From: Actinotalea soli
GTDB lineage: Bacteria; Actinomycetota; Actinomycetes; Actinomycetales; Cellulomonadaceae
Length of the DNA stretch: 64,000 nucleotides
Direction of reading: 5' to 3'
Assembly: GCF_017565425.1 (NCBI RefSeq)
Contig: NZ_JAGEMK010000002.1
Coordinates: 310,001 to 374,000, forward strand
This document shows positions 35,291 through 44,727 of this stretch, in pieces. A model generated the notes under the pieces. It worked only from the letters and a program-made list of their open reading frames with translations, ran no database searches and was not told the origin of the DNA. Both the position numbers and the translations under genes were made by a program. Within the stretch, counting starts at the first letter, position 1. Each line of letters begins with the position of its first letter.

Positions 35291-38200
35291 TCACACCCCG
35301 AGCGCGGTCCGGATCCGCTTCGCGCTGACCGGCTGCGCGGTCCCCATCTGCTGGGCGAACAGGCTCACCCGGAGCTCCTCGAGCAGCCAGCGGACCTCGA
35401 CCAGGGTCGCCTCGCGGCCCGGGTCGGGCGCACCGGCGCGGGCGGCGGACACGGCGTCCTCGTAGGCCTGCGTGAGCTCGTGCACCTGCCAGGCCAGGCC
35501 CTCGTCGCGGGACGGGTTCTCGGCGGCCTTGGTCAGGCGGTGCCGCGCGGCCCGCAGGTAGCGGGCCAGGTGCGGCAGGCGTGGGGCCCCGGCCTCGCTG
35601 ACGAACCCGTCGTGCACCAGTCCGGCCAGCTGGTCGCGCACGTCGGTCACGGTGTTGAGCAGGGCCAGGCTGCTCGAGCCCCGCACCTCGCCGTCGAGCT
35701 CGCGCGCTGCCCCGAGCACGACGGCGACGTCCGCGGCGACCTGGGCCGTGCGGTCCTCGAGGCGGTCGCGCAGCCGGTCGCGGAGCCGCGCGTACGTCGT
35801 GGCGTCGCGGACGGTCGTCGGGGCGTCGGTCTCGGCGACCAGGGCGGCGACGGCGGCGCGCTGCAGGTCGGTGACCAGCGCGTCGGTGCTCGGGTAGGGG
35901 CTCGCGGCGAGGGTCAGGGACTGGGTGCCCGACCAGCGGCTCGTGATCCGCGCCGTGGGCAGGGCGAGCTCGGTGAGCAGCAGCTCGACCACCGCCGCCG
36001 GGTGCTGGCGGGCCTGCTGAGCGGCGTCGGCCAGCACCCGCAGGGCCACGGGCCGGGGACCCTGAGCAGGCTTCTTGCCCTTGCCGACCGCTGTCGGGGC
36101 CTTCTCGACCACGAGCGACGGGTACGCCTCGACCGTGTGCCCGCCGGCCCGCGTGCTGACCACGGCCGGGAGGGCGCCGTCGGGCAGGCCTGTCGGCCAG
36201 GTGCGCAGCGCGGCCTGCTCGGGGAGGGCCGGCGCGGCCGGTGGCGCGGCCGGGGCGCTCGGCCCAGCCGCGCCGCCGTCGGGCGCGGTGCTCGCCGTGG
36301 CCCCGCCAGAACGGTCGACGGCGGTGCCCCGGGCCCCGCCCGCCTCGGCCACGGCGGCCCGGACCGCGTCGCGCACGGCCGAGCTGACGGCCCGCTGGGT
36401 CTGGGCGGCGAGGCGGCGCTGCAGGGCCAGGAGGTTGGTGCCCTCGTCGACCATCGAGGTCGAGGCGCCGCGGGCCTCGGTGACCCGGTAGGTCATGCGC
36501 AGGTGGGCGGGGAGGCGCTCGTCGTCCCAGGCGTCCTCGGGGACCTCGACGTCGCGCAGGGCGCGGACCGCCTGGGTGAAGGCCTCGCGGAAGCTGGGCG
36601 CCATGTCCGCCGCGCGCACCACGTCGGCCCAGGTGGGCATGTGCTGGGCGATCCAGGCGGTGACCTCGCGGGCGACGTCGGGGGCGGGGACCAGCTGCAC
36701 GCGCACGGGCTTGGGCAGGGAGCGGATGGTCGCGGTGACGAGCTCCTCGCGCAGGCCGGGCACCAGCCAGTCGAAGCCCTCGGGGCGCACCCGGTTGAGC
36801 ACGCCGACGGGGACGTGGACGGTCACGCCGTCGGCCTCGGTGCCGGGCTGGAACTGGTAGGTCAGCGGCAGCTCGAGGTCGCCCTGGGGCCAGGTGCTGG
36901 GGAACTGGTGCGGGTCGGCCGCGGCGGCGTGGGCCTCGTCGTCGGCCACGAGCATGGCCAGGGTGAAGGTCAGCAGGTCCGGCTCGTGGCGTCGGGCGCC
37001 CTTCCACCAGGTGTCGAAGTGGCGGGCGGAGACGACGTCGGCGGGGACGCGCTCGTCGTAGAAGGCGAACAGGACGTCGTCGTCGACCACCAGGCCGCGG
37101 CGTCGGGTGCGGTGCTCGAGCTGCTCGGCCTCGTCGAGCAGGGCCCGGTTGTCGTGGAAGAAGGCGTGGTGGGTGCTCCACTCGCCCTGCACCAGGGCGT
37201 GGCGGATGAACAGCTCGCGGGCGTGCTCGGCGTCGACCTTCGCGTACAGCACGCGGCGCTGGGCGACGATCGGCACCCCGTAGAGCAGGACCTTCTCCGA
37301 GGCCATGGCCGCGCCCTGCTTGGTGGACCACGCGGGCTCGGAGTAGGTGCGCTTGACCAGGTGCCCCGCGAGCTCCTCGGCCCACTCGGGCTGGATGCGC
37401 GCGGCGTCCCGGCCCCACAGCCGCGAGGTCTCGACCAGCTCCCCGGCCATGATCCAGGCGGGGGGCTTCTTGGACAGCGGCGAGCCGGGGAAGATCGCGA
37501 ACCGGGCGCCGCGGGCCCCGAGGTACTCGTTGCGGGACTGCTTGCGTGCGGGCTTGCCGCCCTTGGCCTGCGGCGCCCCGCCCCGCGCCCCGACGCGGAC
37601 CTCGGTGACCTCCTGCATCCCGATCTGGCTCAGCAGCCCGGCGAGCAGCGACTGGTGGATCCGGTCCGCGTCCCACGCCAACCTCAAGCTCGTGTCAGAA
37701 GCCTGAGTACCTGGGGCACCCTGAGCCTCTGACACGAGGTTCGAGGTGCGGGCCGGGGGGCGCAGGGTGATGCCCAGGGGCTTGGCCATCTCCTTGAGCT
37801 GGGTGACGACGTCCTGCCACTCGCGCAGGCGCAGGTAGTTGAGGTACTCGGCCTTGCACAGGCGCCGGAACGCGCTGCCGGACAGCTCGCGTTGCTGCTC
37901 GCGGACGTAGTTCCAGAGGTTGAGGTAGGTGAGGAAGTCCGACGTCGGGTCGGCGAACCTCGCGTGGGACTGGTCGGCCTGGGCGCGCAGCTCGGCCGGG
38001 CGCTCCCGCGGGTCCTGGATGGACAGGGCCGCCGCGATGATCATGACCTCGCGTGCCACGTCACGCCGTCCGCCCTCGACGATCATCCGCGCCAGCCGCG
38101 GGTCCATCGGCAGCAGCGCGAGCGCCCGCCCCACCTCCGTCAACCTCGTGTCAGGTCCGGATCTCGTGTCAGAACCTGAGGTTGCCCCAGGTATCCCAGG

Positions 38201-39799
38201 TTCTGACACGAGATTGGTGGGGCGGGGGCGGGTCTCGAGGGCGCCGAGCTCGGTGAGGAGCTGGACGCCGTCGCGCACGGCGCGGGTGTCGGGGGGCTCG
38301 ACGAAGGGGAACCGCGCGACGTCGTCGGGGCTGCCCGCCACGCCCACCGCGACCATCTGCAGGATCACCGAGGCCAGCGAGGTGCGCAGGATCTCGGGCT
38401 CGGTGAACTCGGGCCGCGAGCCGAAGTCCTCCTCGGAGTACAGCCGGATCGCGATGCCGTCGGCCACGCGCCCGCAGCGGCCCGAGCGCTGGTTGGCGCT
38501 GGCCTGGCTGATCGGCTCGATGGGCAGCCGCTGGACCTTGGTGGCCTTGGAGAACCGCGAGATGCGCGCGGTCCCGGGGTCGACGACGTAGCGGACCCCG
38601 GGGACGGTCAGCGAGGTCTCGGCGACGTTGGTCGCGAGCACCACCCGCCGGGTCGAGTGCGCCTCGAAGACGCGGTGCTGCTCGGCCGAGGACAACCGCG
38701 AGTACAGCGGCACGATCTCGACCGACCGCGGCGACACGGCCCGGCCCGAGCCGACCGCGCGTTCGCCCAGGTGCCCGCGCAGCGCGTCCTCGGCGTCACG
38801 GATCTCCCGCTCCCCGGAGAGGAACACGAGGACGTCCCCCGGTCCCTCGACGGACAGCTCGTCGACGGCCTCGCAGATCGCCGTCATGAGGTCCCGCTCC
38901 TCGCCCTTGGCCTTCGCCGGGGCGTCGGGGTCGACGTCGGGGGAGAGCGGGCGGTAGCGGATCTCGACGGGGAAGGTGCGCCCGGTGACCTCGACCACGG
39001 GGGCCGGGACGCCGTCGGGGTGCTCGTCGGTGGGCGGGCCGGCGAAGTGCTGGGCGAAGCGCTCGGAGTCGATGGTCGCCGAGGTGATGACGACCTTGAG
39101 GTCGGGGCGCTTCGGCAGCAGCTGGGTGAGGTACCCGAGGATGAAGTCGATGTTGAGGGAGCGCTCGTGGGCCTCGTCGATGATCAGGGTGTCGTAGGCC
39201 CACAGCTCGGGGTCACGCTGGATCTGCGCGAGCAGGATGCCGTCGGTCATGACCTTGACGAGGGTGTCCTCCGAGGACTGGTCGGTGAACCGCACCTGGT
39301 ACCCGACCACCGAGCCCAGGGCCCCGGCCCCGCCGGTGATCTCCTCGCTGATGCGCTCGGCGACGGTGCGGGCGGCGATCCGGCGGGGCTGGGTGTGGCC
39401 GATCTGCCCGTCGCGGCCTCGGCCCAGGTCGAGCAGGATCTTGGGCAGCTGGGTGGTCTTCCCGGAGCCGGTCTCGCCCGCGACGATGACGACCTGGTGG
39501 TCGCGGATGGCCTCGGCGATCTCCTCGCGCCGGGCCGAGACGGGCAGCTGCTCGGGGTAGGTGATCGGCGGCAGGTCGACGGCGTGACGTGCTTCCGCCC
39601 GGCGGGCGCGACGCTCGGCCTCACGGCGCGGATCCGGTGCGCGGCTGCCCCGCTCGGCCCCGCGCTGGCGGTTGGCGTTCTCCGGCTGGTCCGGCCCACG
39701 GCCCTGACCCGCGCCCCGGGTGCCGCCCCGGCCGCGCCCGCGCGAGGACCGCCGACGTCGGTCCGACGACGGCTGCTGCTCAGGGGGCCCAGGAGTCAC
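35291..39799 (-). CDS. hrpA: ATP-dependent RNA helicase HrpA with two inserted palindromic elements
   Basis: 1502 aa, unusually long for HrpA (about 1300). N-terminal Arg/Gly-rich tail (1-70), then DEAH helicase motifs: GETGSGKTTQ (about 108-117), DEAHERS (about 207), SAT (SATIDSERF), RSGRCGR (motif VI), then helicase-associated domains, and a C-terminal DUF3418 region ending with KRIRTALGV. Two 50-bp palindromes are read in frame, adding about 24 residues near 529-552 (LVSEPGIPGATSGSDTRSGP) and about 18 near 687-705 (LVSEAQGAPGTQASDTS); both lie in surface-type linkers. An Ala/Pro-rich insert (near residue 1180-1210) is also present. GTG start. Confidence 0.92.
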   Translation of the reverse strand: MTPGPPEQQPSSDRRRRSSRGRGRGGTRGAGQGRGPDQPENANRQRGAERGSRAPDPRREAERRARRAEARHAVDLPPITYPEQLPVSARREEIAEAIRDHQVVIVAGETGSGKTTQLPKILLDLGRGRDGQIGHTQPRRIAARTVAERISEEITGGAGALGSVVGYQVRFTDQSSEDTLVKVMTDGILLAQIQRDPELWAYDTLIIDEAHERSLNIDFILGYLTQLLPKRPDLKVVITSATIDSERFAQHFAGPPTDEHPDGVPAPVVEVTGRTFPVEIRYRPLSPDVDPDAPAKAKGEERDLMTAICEAVDELSVEGPGDVLVFLSGEREIRDAEDALRGHLGERAVGSGRAVSPRSVEIVPLYSRLSSAEQHRVFEAHSTRRVVLATNVAETSLTVPGVRYVVDPGTARISRFSKATKVQRLPIEPISQASANQRSGRCGRVADGIAIRLYSEEDFGSRPEFTEPEILRTSLASVILQMVAVGVAGSPDDVARFPFVEPPDTRAVRDGVQLLTELGALETRPRPTNLVSEPGIPGATSGSDTRSGPDTRLTEVGRALALLPMDPRLARMIVEGGRRDVAREVMIIAAALSIQDPRERPAELRAQADQSHARFADPTSDFLTYLNLWNYVREQQRELSGSAFRRLCKAEYLNYLRLREWQDVVTQLKEMAKPLGITLRPPARTSNLVSEAQGAPGTQASDTSLRLAWDADRIHQSLLAGLLSQIGMQEVTEVRVGARGGAPQAKGGKPARKQSRNEYLGARGARFAIFPGSPLSKKPPAWIMAGELVETSRLWGRDAARIQPEWAEELAGHLVKRTYSEPAWSTKQGAAMASEKVLLYGVPIVAQRRVLYAKVDAEHARELFIRHALVQGEWSTHHAFFHDNRALLDEAEQLEHRTRRRGLVVDDDVLFAFYDERVPADVVSARHFDTWWKGARRHEPDLLTFTLAMLVADDEAHAAAADPHQFPSTWPQGDLELPLTYQFQPGTEADGVTVHVPVGVLNRVRPEGFDWLVPGLREELVTATIRSLPKPVRVQLVPAPDVAREVTAWIAQHMPTWADVVRAADMAPSFREAFTQAVRALRDVEVPEDAWDDERLPAHLRMTYRVTEARGASTSMVDEGTNLLALQRRLAAQTQRAVSSAVRDAVRAAVAEAGGARGTAVDRSGGATASTAPDGGAAGPSAPAAPPAAPALPEQAALRTWPTGLPDGALPAVVSTRAGGHTVEAYPSLVVEKAPTAVGKGKKPAQGPRPVALRVLADAAQQARQHPAAVVELLLTELALPTARITSRWSGTQSLTLAASPYPSTDALVTDLQRAAVAALVAETDAPTTVRDATTYARLRDRLRDRLEDRTAQVAADVAVVLGAARELDGEVRGSSSLALLNTVTDVRDQLAGLVHDGFVSEAGAPRLPHLARYLRAARHRLTKAAENPSRDEGLAWQVHELTQAYEDAVSAARAGAPDPGREATLVEVRWLLEELRVSLFAQQMGTAQPVSAKRIRTALGV
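37689..37738 (+). repeat. 50-bp palindromic element, copy B (inside hrpA)
   Basis: CTCGTGTCAG ... CTGACACGAG, same length and termini as copy A, loop CCTGGGGCA in the + orientation. It lies between LRPPARTS and LRLAWDADRIHQ of HrpA and keeps the reading frame, encoding NLVSEAQGAPGTQASDTS on the minus strand. Confidence 0.85.
38145..38212 (-). repeat. 50-bp palindromic element, copy C, plus an extra half-site (inside hrpA)
   Basis: A full 50-bp copy at 38163-38212, with loop CCTGGGGCA on the minus strand (opposite to B), plus a separate half-site CTCGTGTCAG at 38145-38154. Together they encode NLVSEPGIPGATSGSDTRSG then PDTR between the HrpA segments ALETRPRP and LTEVGRALALLPMDPR. The extra half may be a relic of a second, nested insertion or of a duplication that restored the frame. 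Confidence 0.85.
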
Positions 39800-39885
39800 G
39801 AGGCACCATTGTCGTCGACGGGGCGCGGGCGGCGCACCGGGAATCTCGGCACCGGCCCGACGGCGGGTGGTCCTACCCTCGTGCG

Positions 39886-40875
39886 GTGACCCGCACCGCC
39901 GTTCGTGCCACCCTCCGCCCGGCCGCCGTCATGCTCCTCCTCGTCGGCCTGACCGCCTGCGGGGGTGCCCCCGCGGACGTGCCCGTCGCCCCCGCTCCCA
40001 CCCAGGCCTCGCTCGAGCCGACGGCGGAGCCCAGCCCCACCCCGGCCGCGGCCGAGCTCACCGACGCGGAGGCCGGGCAGCTCACCGCAGCCTTCGCCGA
40101 GCTCGAGGACCGGTACGACGCGCGGCTCGGCCTGCACGCGGTCGACACCGGCACGGGCCTAGAGATCAGCCACCGGCCCGAGGAGCGCTTCGCCTACGCC
40201 TCGACCCACAAGGCGCTCACCGCGGGGGCGGTCCTGGCTGCGGTCGGTGTGGACGGGCTCGACGAGGTCATCACCTACGGGCAGGACGACCTGGTCAGCT
40301 GGTCCCCGGTCACCGAGCTGCACGTCGGCGCGGGTCTGAGCGTGGGCGAGCTCGCCAGGGCCGCCGTCCAGGAGAGCGACAACACGGCGGCGAACCTCCT
40401 CCTCGAGGTGCTCGGCGGGCCCCAGGGTCTCGACGACGACCTGACGGACCTCGGCGACACCACCACTGAGGTGGTCCGCACCGAGCCCGACCTCAACGAG
40501 GCCACCCCCGGGGACGCCCGCGACACCAGCACGCCCCGCGCCCTGGTCGAGACCCTGCGGGCCTACGCCGTCGACGACGCCCTGCCCGCGGCCGAGCGCG
40601 ACGTGCTGCTCGAGTGGCTGCGCGGCAGCGTCACCGGCGACGACCTCATCCGCGCCGGGGCGCCCGAGGGCTGGGTGGTCGGCAGCAAGTCCGGGGCCGC
40701 CGGGTACGGCACCCGCAACGACCTCGCCGTCGTGCACCCGCCCGAGGGCGCACCGGTGGTCATCGCGGTGCTCTCCTCACGGGACGGCGTCGACGCTGGC
40801 TATGACGACGCGCTGGTCGCCGAGGCCGCCGAGGTTGCCCTCGAGGTGCTCAGCTCCCACCGCGCCGCTGGATGA
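39886..40875 (+). CDS. Class A beta-lactamase, lipoprotein form
   Basis: 329 aa. Signal peptide with lipobox LTAC, Pro/Thr-rich linker, then a class A serine beta-lactamase domain with all key motifs: STHK (Ser70/Lys73), SDN (Ser130 loop), EPDLNEATPGDARDTSTP (omega loop with Glu166 and Asn170) and KSG (Lys234). It hydrolyses beta-lactams outside the membrane. Start GTG is 6 nt after TACCCT (leaderless) and divergent from hrpA. It has normal genome composition, so it is probably an intrinsic chromosomal enzyme. Confidence 0.93.
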   Translation: MTRTAVRATLRPAAVMLLLVGLTACGGAPADVPVAPAPTQASLEPTAEPSPTPAAAELTDAEAGQLTAAFAELEDRYDARLGLHAVDTGTGLEISHRPEERFAYASTHKALTAGAVLAAVGVDGLDEVITYGQDDLVSWSPVTELHVGAGLSVGELARAAVQESDNTAANLLLEVLGGPQGLDDDLTDLGDTTTEVVRTEPDLNEATPGDARDTSTPRALVETLRAYAVDDALPAAERDVLLEWLRGSVTGDDLIRAGAPEGWVVGSKSGAAGYGTRNDLAVVHPPEGAPVVIAVLSSRDGVDAGYDDALVAEAAEVALEVLSSHRAAG

Positions 40876-41173
40876 TCACGACCGTCATGGTCGTGTCGGC
40901 CCAGGAGGTGTGCTGCTCGCCCGGCTCCCACGTCACGGCCCACCCGGCCGAGACCGGGTGCTCGACGCCGTCGTCCGCCGCCACGCGCCCCTCGCCCGTG
41001 ACCACGTAGAAGACCTGCTCCTGACCCGCGGGGTGCTTGGGCAGGCTCGCCCCGGGCTGCAGGACGGCGAGGTCGACCCGGACGTGCTCGGCGGTGGTAC
41101 CGCGGGAGAGCAGACTCATGGCCACGCCCGGGGCGCCGTCCAGGTCGGTCAGGGGCCGCTGGGCCAGGCGCAT
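40850..41173 (-). CDS. Cupin domain protein
   Basis: 107 aa single cupin barrel. Motif 1: LPKHPAGQEQVFYVVTGEGRV (His/Glu ligands), motif 2 around PVSAGWAVTWEPGEQHTSWA. Small cupins bind a metal and serve as dioxygenases, isomerases or sensors. ATG lies 6 nt after TACGCT (leaderless). Convergent with the beta-lactamase gene, with a 26-bp overlap of coding ends. Confidence 0.85.
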   Translation of the reverse strand: MRLAQRPLTDLDGAPGVAMSLLSRGTTAEHVRVDLAVLQPGASLPKHPAGQEQVFYVVTGEGRVAADDGVEHPVSAGWAVTWEPGEQHTSWADTTMTVVIIQRRGGS

Positions 41174-41244
41174 GGTGGCAGCGTAGGCGTGGCGGCGCGC
41201 TCCCGGCCGTTGCTCTCCGTCGGCCTCGCTTCTACGGTCGGACG

Positions 41245-41637
41245 ATGAGTCGCCGACGAGTCCTCGCAGCGGTTCCTGTGGTCGCGATCGCGCTCGCGGG
41301 ATGCGCCTCGTCAGACCCCACCGTCGACCTCGCGATCGAGGCCGCCGAGACCCTGCGGACCGGGGAGCACGGCGAGCCGGTCGTCGAACCGCGTCTCGGT
41401 CGCGGGCCTGAGGTCATCGAGTTCACACCCGACGGCCCGTGGGGTGCTCAGATCCGGTGCCTGGACGCTGAGATGACGATCGCGTTCGCCATCGACGGCG
41501 AGGAGGTCGTCGAGCAGCAGGACTGCAGCGAAGGGATGCTCGGCTTCCACCGCCGGGTACCCGGGGGGGAGCGGGTGCACCTCGCCGTGCAGACCGAGGC
41601 GCAGGGCACCTGGGTCCTGCAGGTCACGCAGGGCTGA
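41245..41637 (+). CDS. Small secreted lipoprotein
   Basis: 130 aa. Signal with lipobox LAGC, then a beta-rich domain with two cysteines (IRCLDAEM, QQDCSEG) likely disulfide-bonded. No known family seen. ATG 6 nt after TACGGT (leaderless). Confidence 0.7.
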   Translation: MSRRRVLAAVPVVAIALAGCASSDPTVDLAIEAAETLRTGEHGEPVVEPRLGRGPEVIEFTPDGPWGAQIRCLDAEMTIAFAIDGEEVVEQQDCSEGMLGFHRRVPGGERVHLAVQTEAQGTWVLQVTQG

Positions 41638-41701
41638 GCCGGCGGCTATCCTCGCCAGGCGCTGCCGCCGGTGGGCGCGGTGCCAGGGCAGGGGGCCACG
41701 C

Positions 41702-42927
41702 GTGGGGCTGGGAGTCGAGTACCGCCGCATCTGGCGTGGTAACGCGGCGTCGAACCTGGCCGACGGGATCACCTTCATCGCCCTGCCGCTGCTCGCGGCC
41801 ACGCTGACCGACGACCCTCTCGCGATCTCCGGCCTGGCGATCGCCTACTCGGCCCCACGGGTCCTCACGGTCCTGGGCATCGGGGTGCTGGTCGACCGGG
41901 TCGACCGCCGACGCCTGCTCCACCTCGCCAACTTCTCGCGTGCGGCGATGTTCGCGCTGCTGAGCGCGCTCGTGCTGGCGAGGCCGCACCGCTGGTGGCG
42001 CTCTACGTCGTCTACGCAGCGATGGGGATGCTCGAGTCGGTCTCGGACGGGGCTGCGGTGGCCGTCCTGCCCCAAGCGGTGCCTGCGCACCGGCTGGACC
42101 GGGCGAACGCGCAGATCGCCGGGACGCAGACCGTCGTCGACGAGTTCGTCGGGCCCCCGCTCGGCGGCTTCCTCTTCGCGATGGCTGCCTTCGCGCCGTC
42201 GGCTGTCACCGCGGGTGCCTTCCTGGCTGCTGGCTTCGCGTACTGGAGGCTGCAGGGCCCCTACGTGGTGCCTCCCGACGAGAGGCTGGCCCGCCCCGAG
42301 GGTGTGGTCGCAGCGATCCGGGAGGGCGCGACGTGGACGGCCCAGCATCGCGTCGTGCGGCTCCTCGTGGTCGTCGGTGGCCTGGCGAGCGTGGCGTACA
42401 TGATCCCCTTCTCCTACCTCGTGCTCTGGGCTCGTGACGAGCTGGGGCTGAGCGCGGCCGGGTACGGGCTGCTGCTGTCCTTCTCGGCCCTCGGTGGCCT
42501 GCTGGGCAGCGTGGTCGCCTCACACCTGCGTCGACTGCTCGGGTACGGCGGGGCGATCGTGGCGGCGCTGACCCTGGGGGCGGCCTCCTTCGCCGTGATC
42601 TCCCTGACGACGAACCTCGTGGTCGTCGCGGTGGCCCTCGCCCTCTACATCGCCCACGCCGTCGTGTGGCACGTCCTGGCGACCTCGGTCCGTCAACGGG
42701 CCACGCCGGTCGCGATGATGGGGCGGGTCGGCGCGCTCAGCCGCCTCGTCGGGCTGCTCGGGCTCACCGCGGGGGCCGCCGTCGGCGGGGTGCTCGCCAG
42801 CGTGCTGGGGTTGCGCACCCCGTTCGCCGTGGCCGGCGGGCTGTTCCTCCTCGCGGCGGGGCTGTGCCTCCTGCAGCTCGGCAGGTTCCGCGCGTGGGAG
42901 GACGAGCAGACCCGAGAAAACCCCTAG
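41702..42927 (+). pseudogene. MFS transporter with a one-base frameshift
   Basis: Two frames together give one 12-TM major facilitator protein of about 408 aa. Frame 1 (41702 to about 41980) encodes helices 1-3 (GNAASNLADGITFIALPLL; RVLTVLGIGVLVDRVDRRRLL), frame 2 (from about 41980) continues EAAPLVALYVVYAAMGMLE to the end. One base is missing at GCG-AGGCC (41978-41984). The family with the DxxDRRR loop and sixth-helix EFVGPPLGG is the MFS_3/EntS-like group of drug or siderophore exporters. Real decay or sequencing error is not decidable here. GTG start. Confidence 0.8.
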
Positions 42928-43014
42928 CCACACCGTGCCGCCCCACCTACGGTCGACCTCATGTGGATCTGACCTGCCCCGAGTCCCGTCCCGACTCCCG
43001 TGCGCAGGTGTCCC

Positions 43015-44727
43015 ATGCCCCGATCCCTCCCTTCCGCCGCGTCCGCCGGTCTGCACAGCACCGGCCCGTACAGCGCTGACCCGCTCACGCCGACCACCGG
43101 CCCCGTCCTCCGTGCCGAGGGCATCAGCGTGTCCTTCGCCGGCCGTCCTGTCCTGACCGACCTGAGCCTCGCTGTCGACCCCGGTCACCGCGTCGGCCTG
43201 GTCGGGGAGAACGGCTCGGGCAAGTCGACCCTGCTCCGCGTCCTCGCGGGGGACCTCGACCCCGACGTCGGTGAGGTGCACCGCCCGCCGGATCTCGGCT
43301 GGCTGCGCCAGGAGGTCCCGCTCACCACCCGCACCACCGTGGCGAACCTGCTTGACGACGCCCTCACCCAGGTCCGCGCCCTGGTCAGCGTGGTCGAACG
43401 GGCCGGCCTCGCCCTCGCAGACCCCGCGCTCGCAGACCCCACGGCCGACGACGCCGCGACCCACGCCTACGACCTCGCCCTGCGCCGTGCCGAGCTGGCT
43501 GACGCGTGGGACGTCGACCACCGCCTCGACCTGCTCCTCGAGGGGCTCGGTGTCGCGGACCTCGCCCGGGACCGCCGCCTGCTCGAGCTCTCGGGCGGCG
43601 AGCGTACCCGCATCTCCCTCGCGGCCCTCCTGGTCCGGCGCCCGGGGGCACTGCTCCTCGACGAGCCCACCAACCACCTCGACGACGAGGCCGCGGAGTT
43701 CCTCGCCGCCCAGGTCCGCGCCCTGCCTGGTGCGGTGCTTCTGGCGAGCCATGACCGGGTGCTCCTCGACGAGGTGTGCACCAGCGTCCTGGATCTTGAC
43801 CCCACGCCGGGTGGCCCGGTGCTGACCCGCGGCGGCTACGGCGACCACCGGAGTGAGCAGCAGGTGCGCCGTGAGCAGTGGGAGCAGCGGCACGCCGCCG
43901 AGCAGGAGGAGCTGGCTGACCTGCGCCGTGCGGTGACCGGCGTCGCGCGGCGGGTGGCCCCCGGTCGTGGCCCGACCGACGGCGACAAGATGCAGTTCGA
44001 CTTCAAGGCGGGCCGCGTGCAGCAGCAGCTCTCACGGCGGGTGCGCAACGCCCAGCGCCGGCTCGACGAGCTCGAGGCCGCCCAGGTCCGCAAGCCTCCA
44101 CCGCGGCTGACCTTCCGGTCCCCGACGGGCGGCGCCCCGAACCCCGACGCCGCCGGCGAGCTGGTCGTCTGGCTGCGGGACGTCGTCGTCCCGGGTCGGC
44201 TGGTGGCGCCGCGGCTCGAGGTCGCTGCGGGGCGGCCGCTGCTCGTCACAGGGCCCAACGGCTCGGGGAAGTCCACCCTGCTGGCGGTGATCGCGGGGGA
44301 CCTCGAACCGGCTCAGGGCACGGTGCAGCGCCGTCGCGGGGTCGAGGTCGCGCTGCTCGAGCAGGACGTCCACCTCGCGGCCGAGGAGCGCACGCCGCGC
44401 GAGCTCTACGCCCTGGCCACGGCTGGGCTGCCTGACGCCCCGCGCCTGGTCGAGCTCGGGCTGATCCCGCCCCGCGATGTCGACCGCCCGGTCGGGACCC
44501 TCAGCGTCGGGCAACGACGGCGGGTGGTCCTCGCCATGGTGGTGGCGCGGCGCCCGGGGCTGCTGCTGCTCGACGAGCCGACCAACCACATCTCCCTGGC
44601 CCTGGCCGACGAGCTTCAGGACGCCCTGCAGGTCGGACCCGGGGCGGTGGTGGTCGCGAGCCACGACCGGTGGTTGCGACGGCGGTGGGTGGGGGAGGAG
44701 GTCGTGGTCCGGGACGGGCGGCTCTAG
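43015..44727 (+). CDS. ABC-F family ribosome-protection type ATPase
   Basis: 570 aa from ATG 43015 (a GTG at 43000 is possible). Two ATP-binding cassettes: Walker A GENGSGKST and GPNGSGKST; signatures LSGGERTR and a variant LSVGQRRR; Walker B LLLDEPTNH in both, with LDD after the first. Between them is a charged linker (RREQWEQRHAAEQEELADLRRAV to LDELEAAQVRKPP), longer in antibiotic-resistance ABC-F proteins. There are no TM helices. It likely dislodges ribosome-bound drugs. An ATG-TGG-ATC-TGA mini-ORF at 42961, 7 nt after TACGGT, precedes it and could be a leader. Confidence 0.88.
   Translation: MPRSLPSAASAGLHSTGPYSADPLTPTTGPVLRAEGISVSFAGRPVLTDLSLAVDPGHRVGLVGENGSGKSTLLRVLAGDLDPDVGEVHRPPDLGWLRQEVPLTTRTTVANLLDDALTQVRALVSVVERAGLALADPALADPTADDAATHAYDLALRRAELADAWDVDHRLDLLLEGLGVADLARDRRLLELSGGERTRISLAALLVRRPGALLLDEPTNHLDDEAAEFLAAQVRALPGAVLLASHDRVLLDEVCTSVLDLDPTPGGPVLTRGGYGDHRSEQQVRREQWEQRHAAEQEELADLRRAVTGVARRVAPGRGPTDGDKMQFDFKAGRVQQQLSRRVRNAQRRLDELEAAQVRKPPPRLTFRSPTGGAPNPDAAGELVVWLRDVVVPGRLVAPRLEVAAGRPLLVTGPNGSGKSTLLAVIAGDLEPAQGTVQRRRGVEVALLEQDVHLAAEERTPRELYALATAGLPDAPRLVELGLIPPRDVDRPVGTLSVGQRRRVVLAMVVARRPGLLLLDEPTNHISLALADELQDALQVGPGAVVVASHDRWLRRRWVGEEVVVRDGRL

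Noticed and set aside
34929-37676. In-frame extension of the SPFH gene to over 1100 codons
   Set aside because: Overlaps hrpA in another frame and is Arg/Pro-rich; the GGAAGGAGGG site fixes the SPFH start at 34928.
39886-40875. Acquired resistance cassette around the beta-lactamase
   Set aside because: Composition equals the chromosome, with no IS, integron or attachment site nearby; looks intrinsic.
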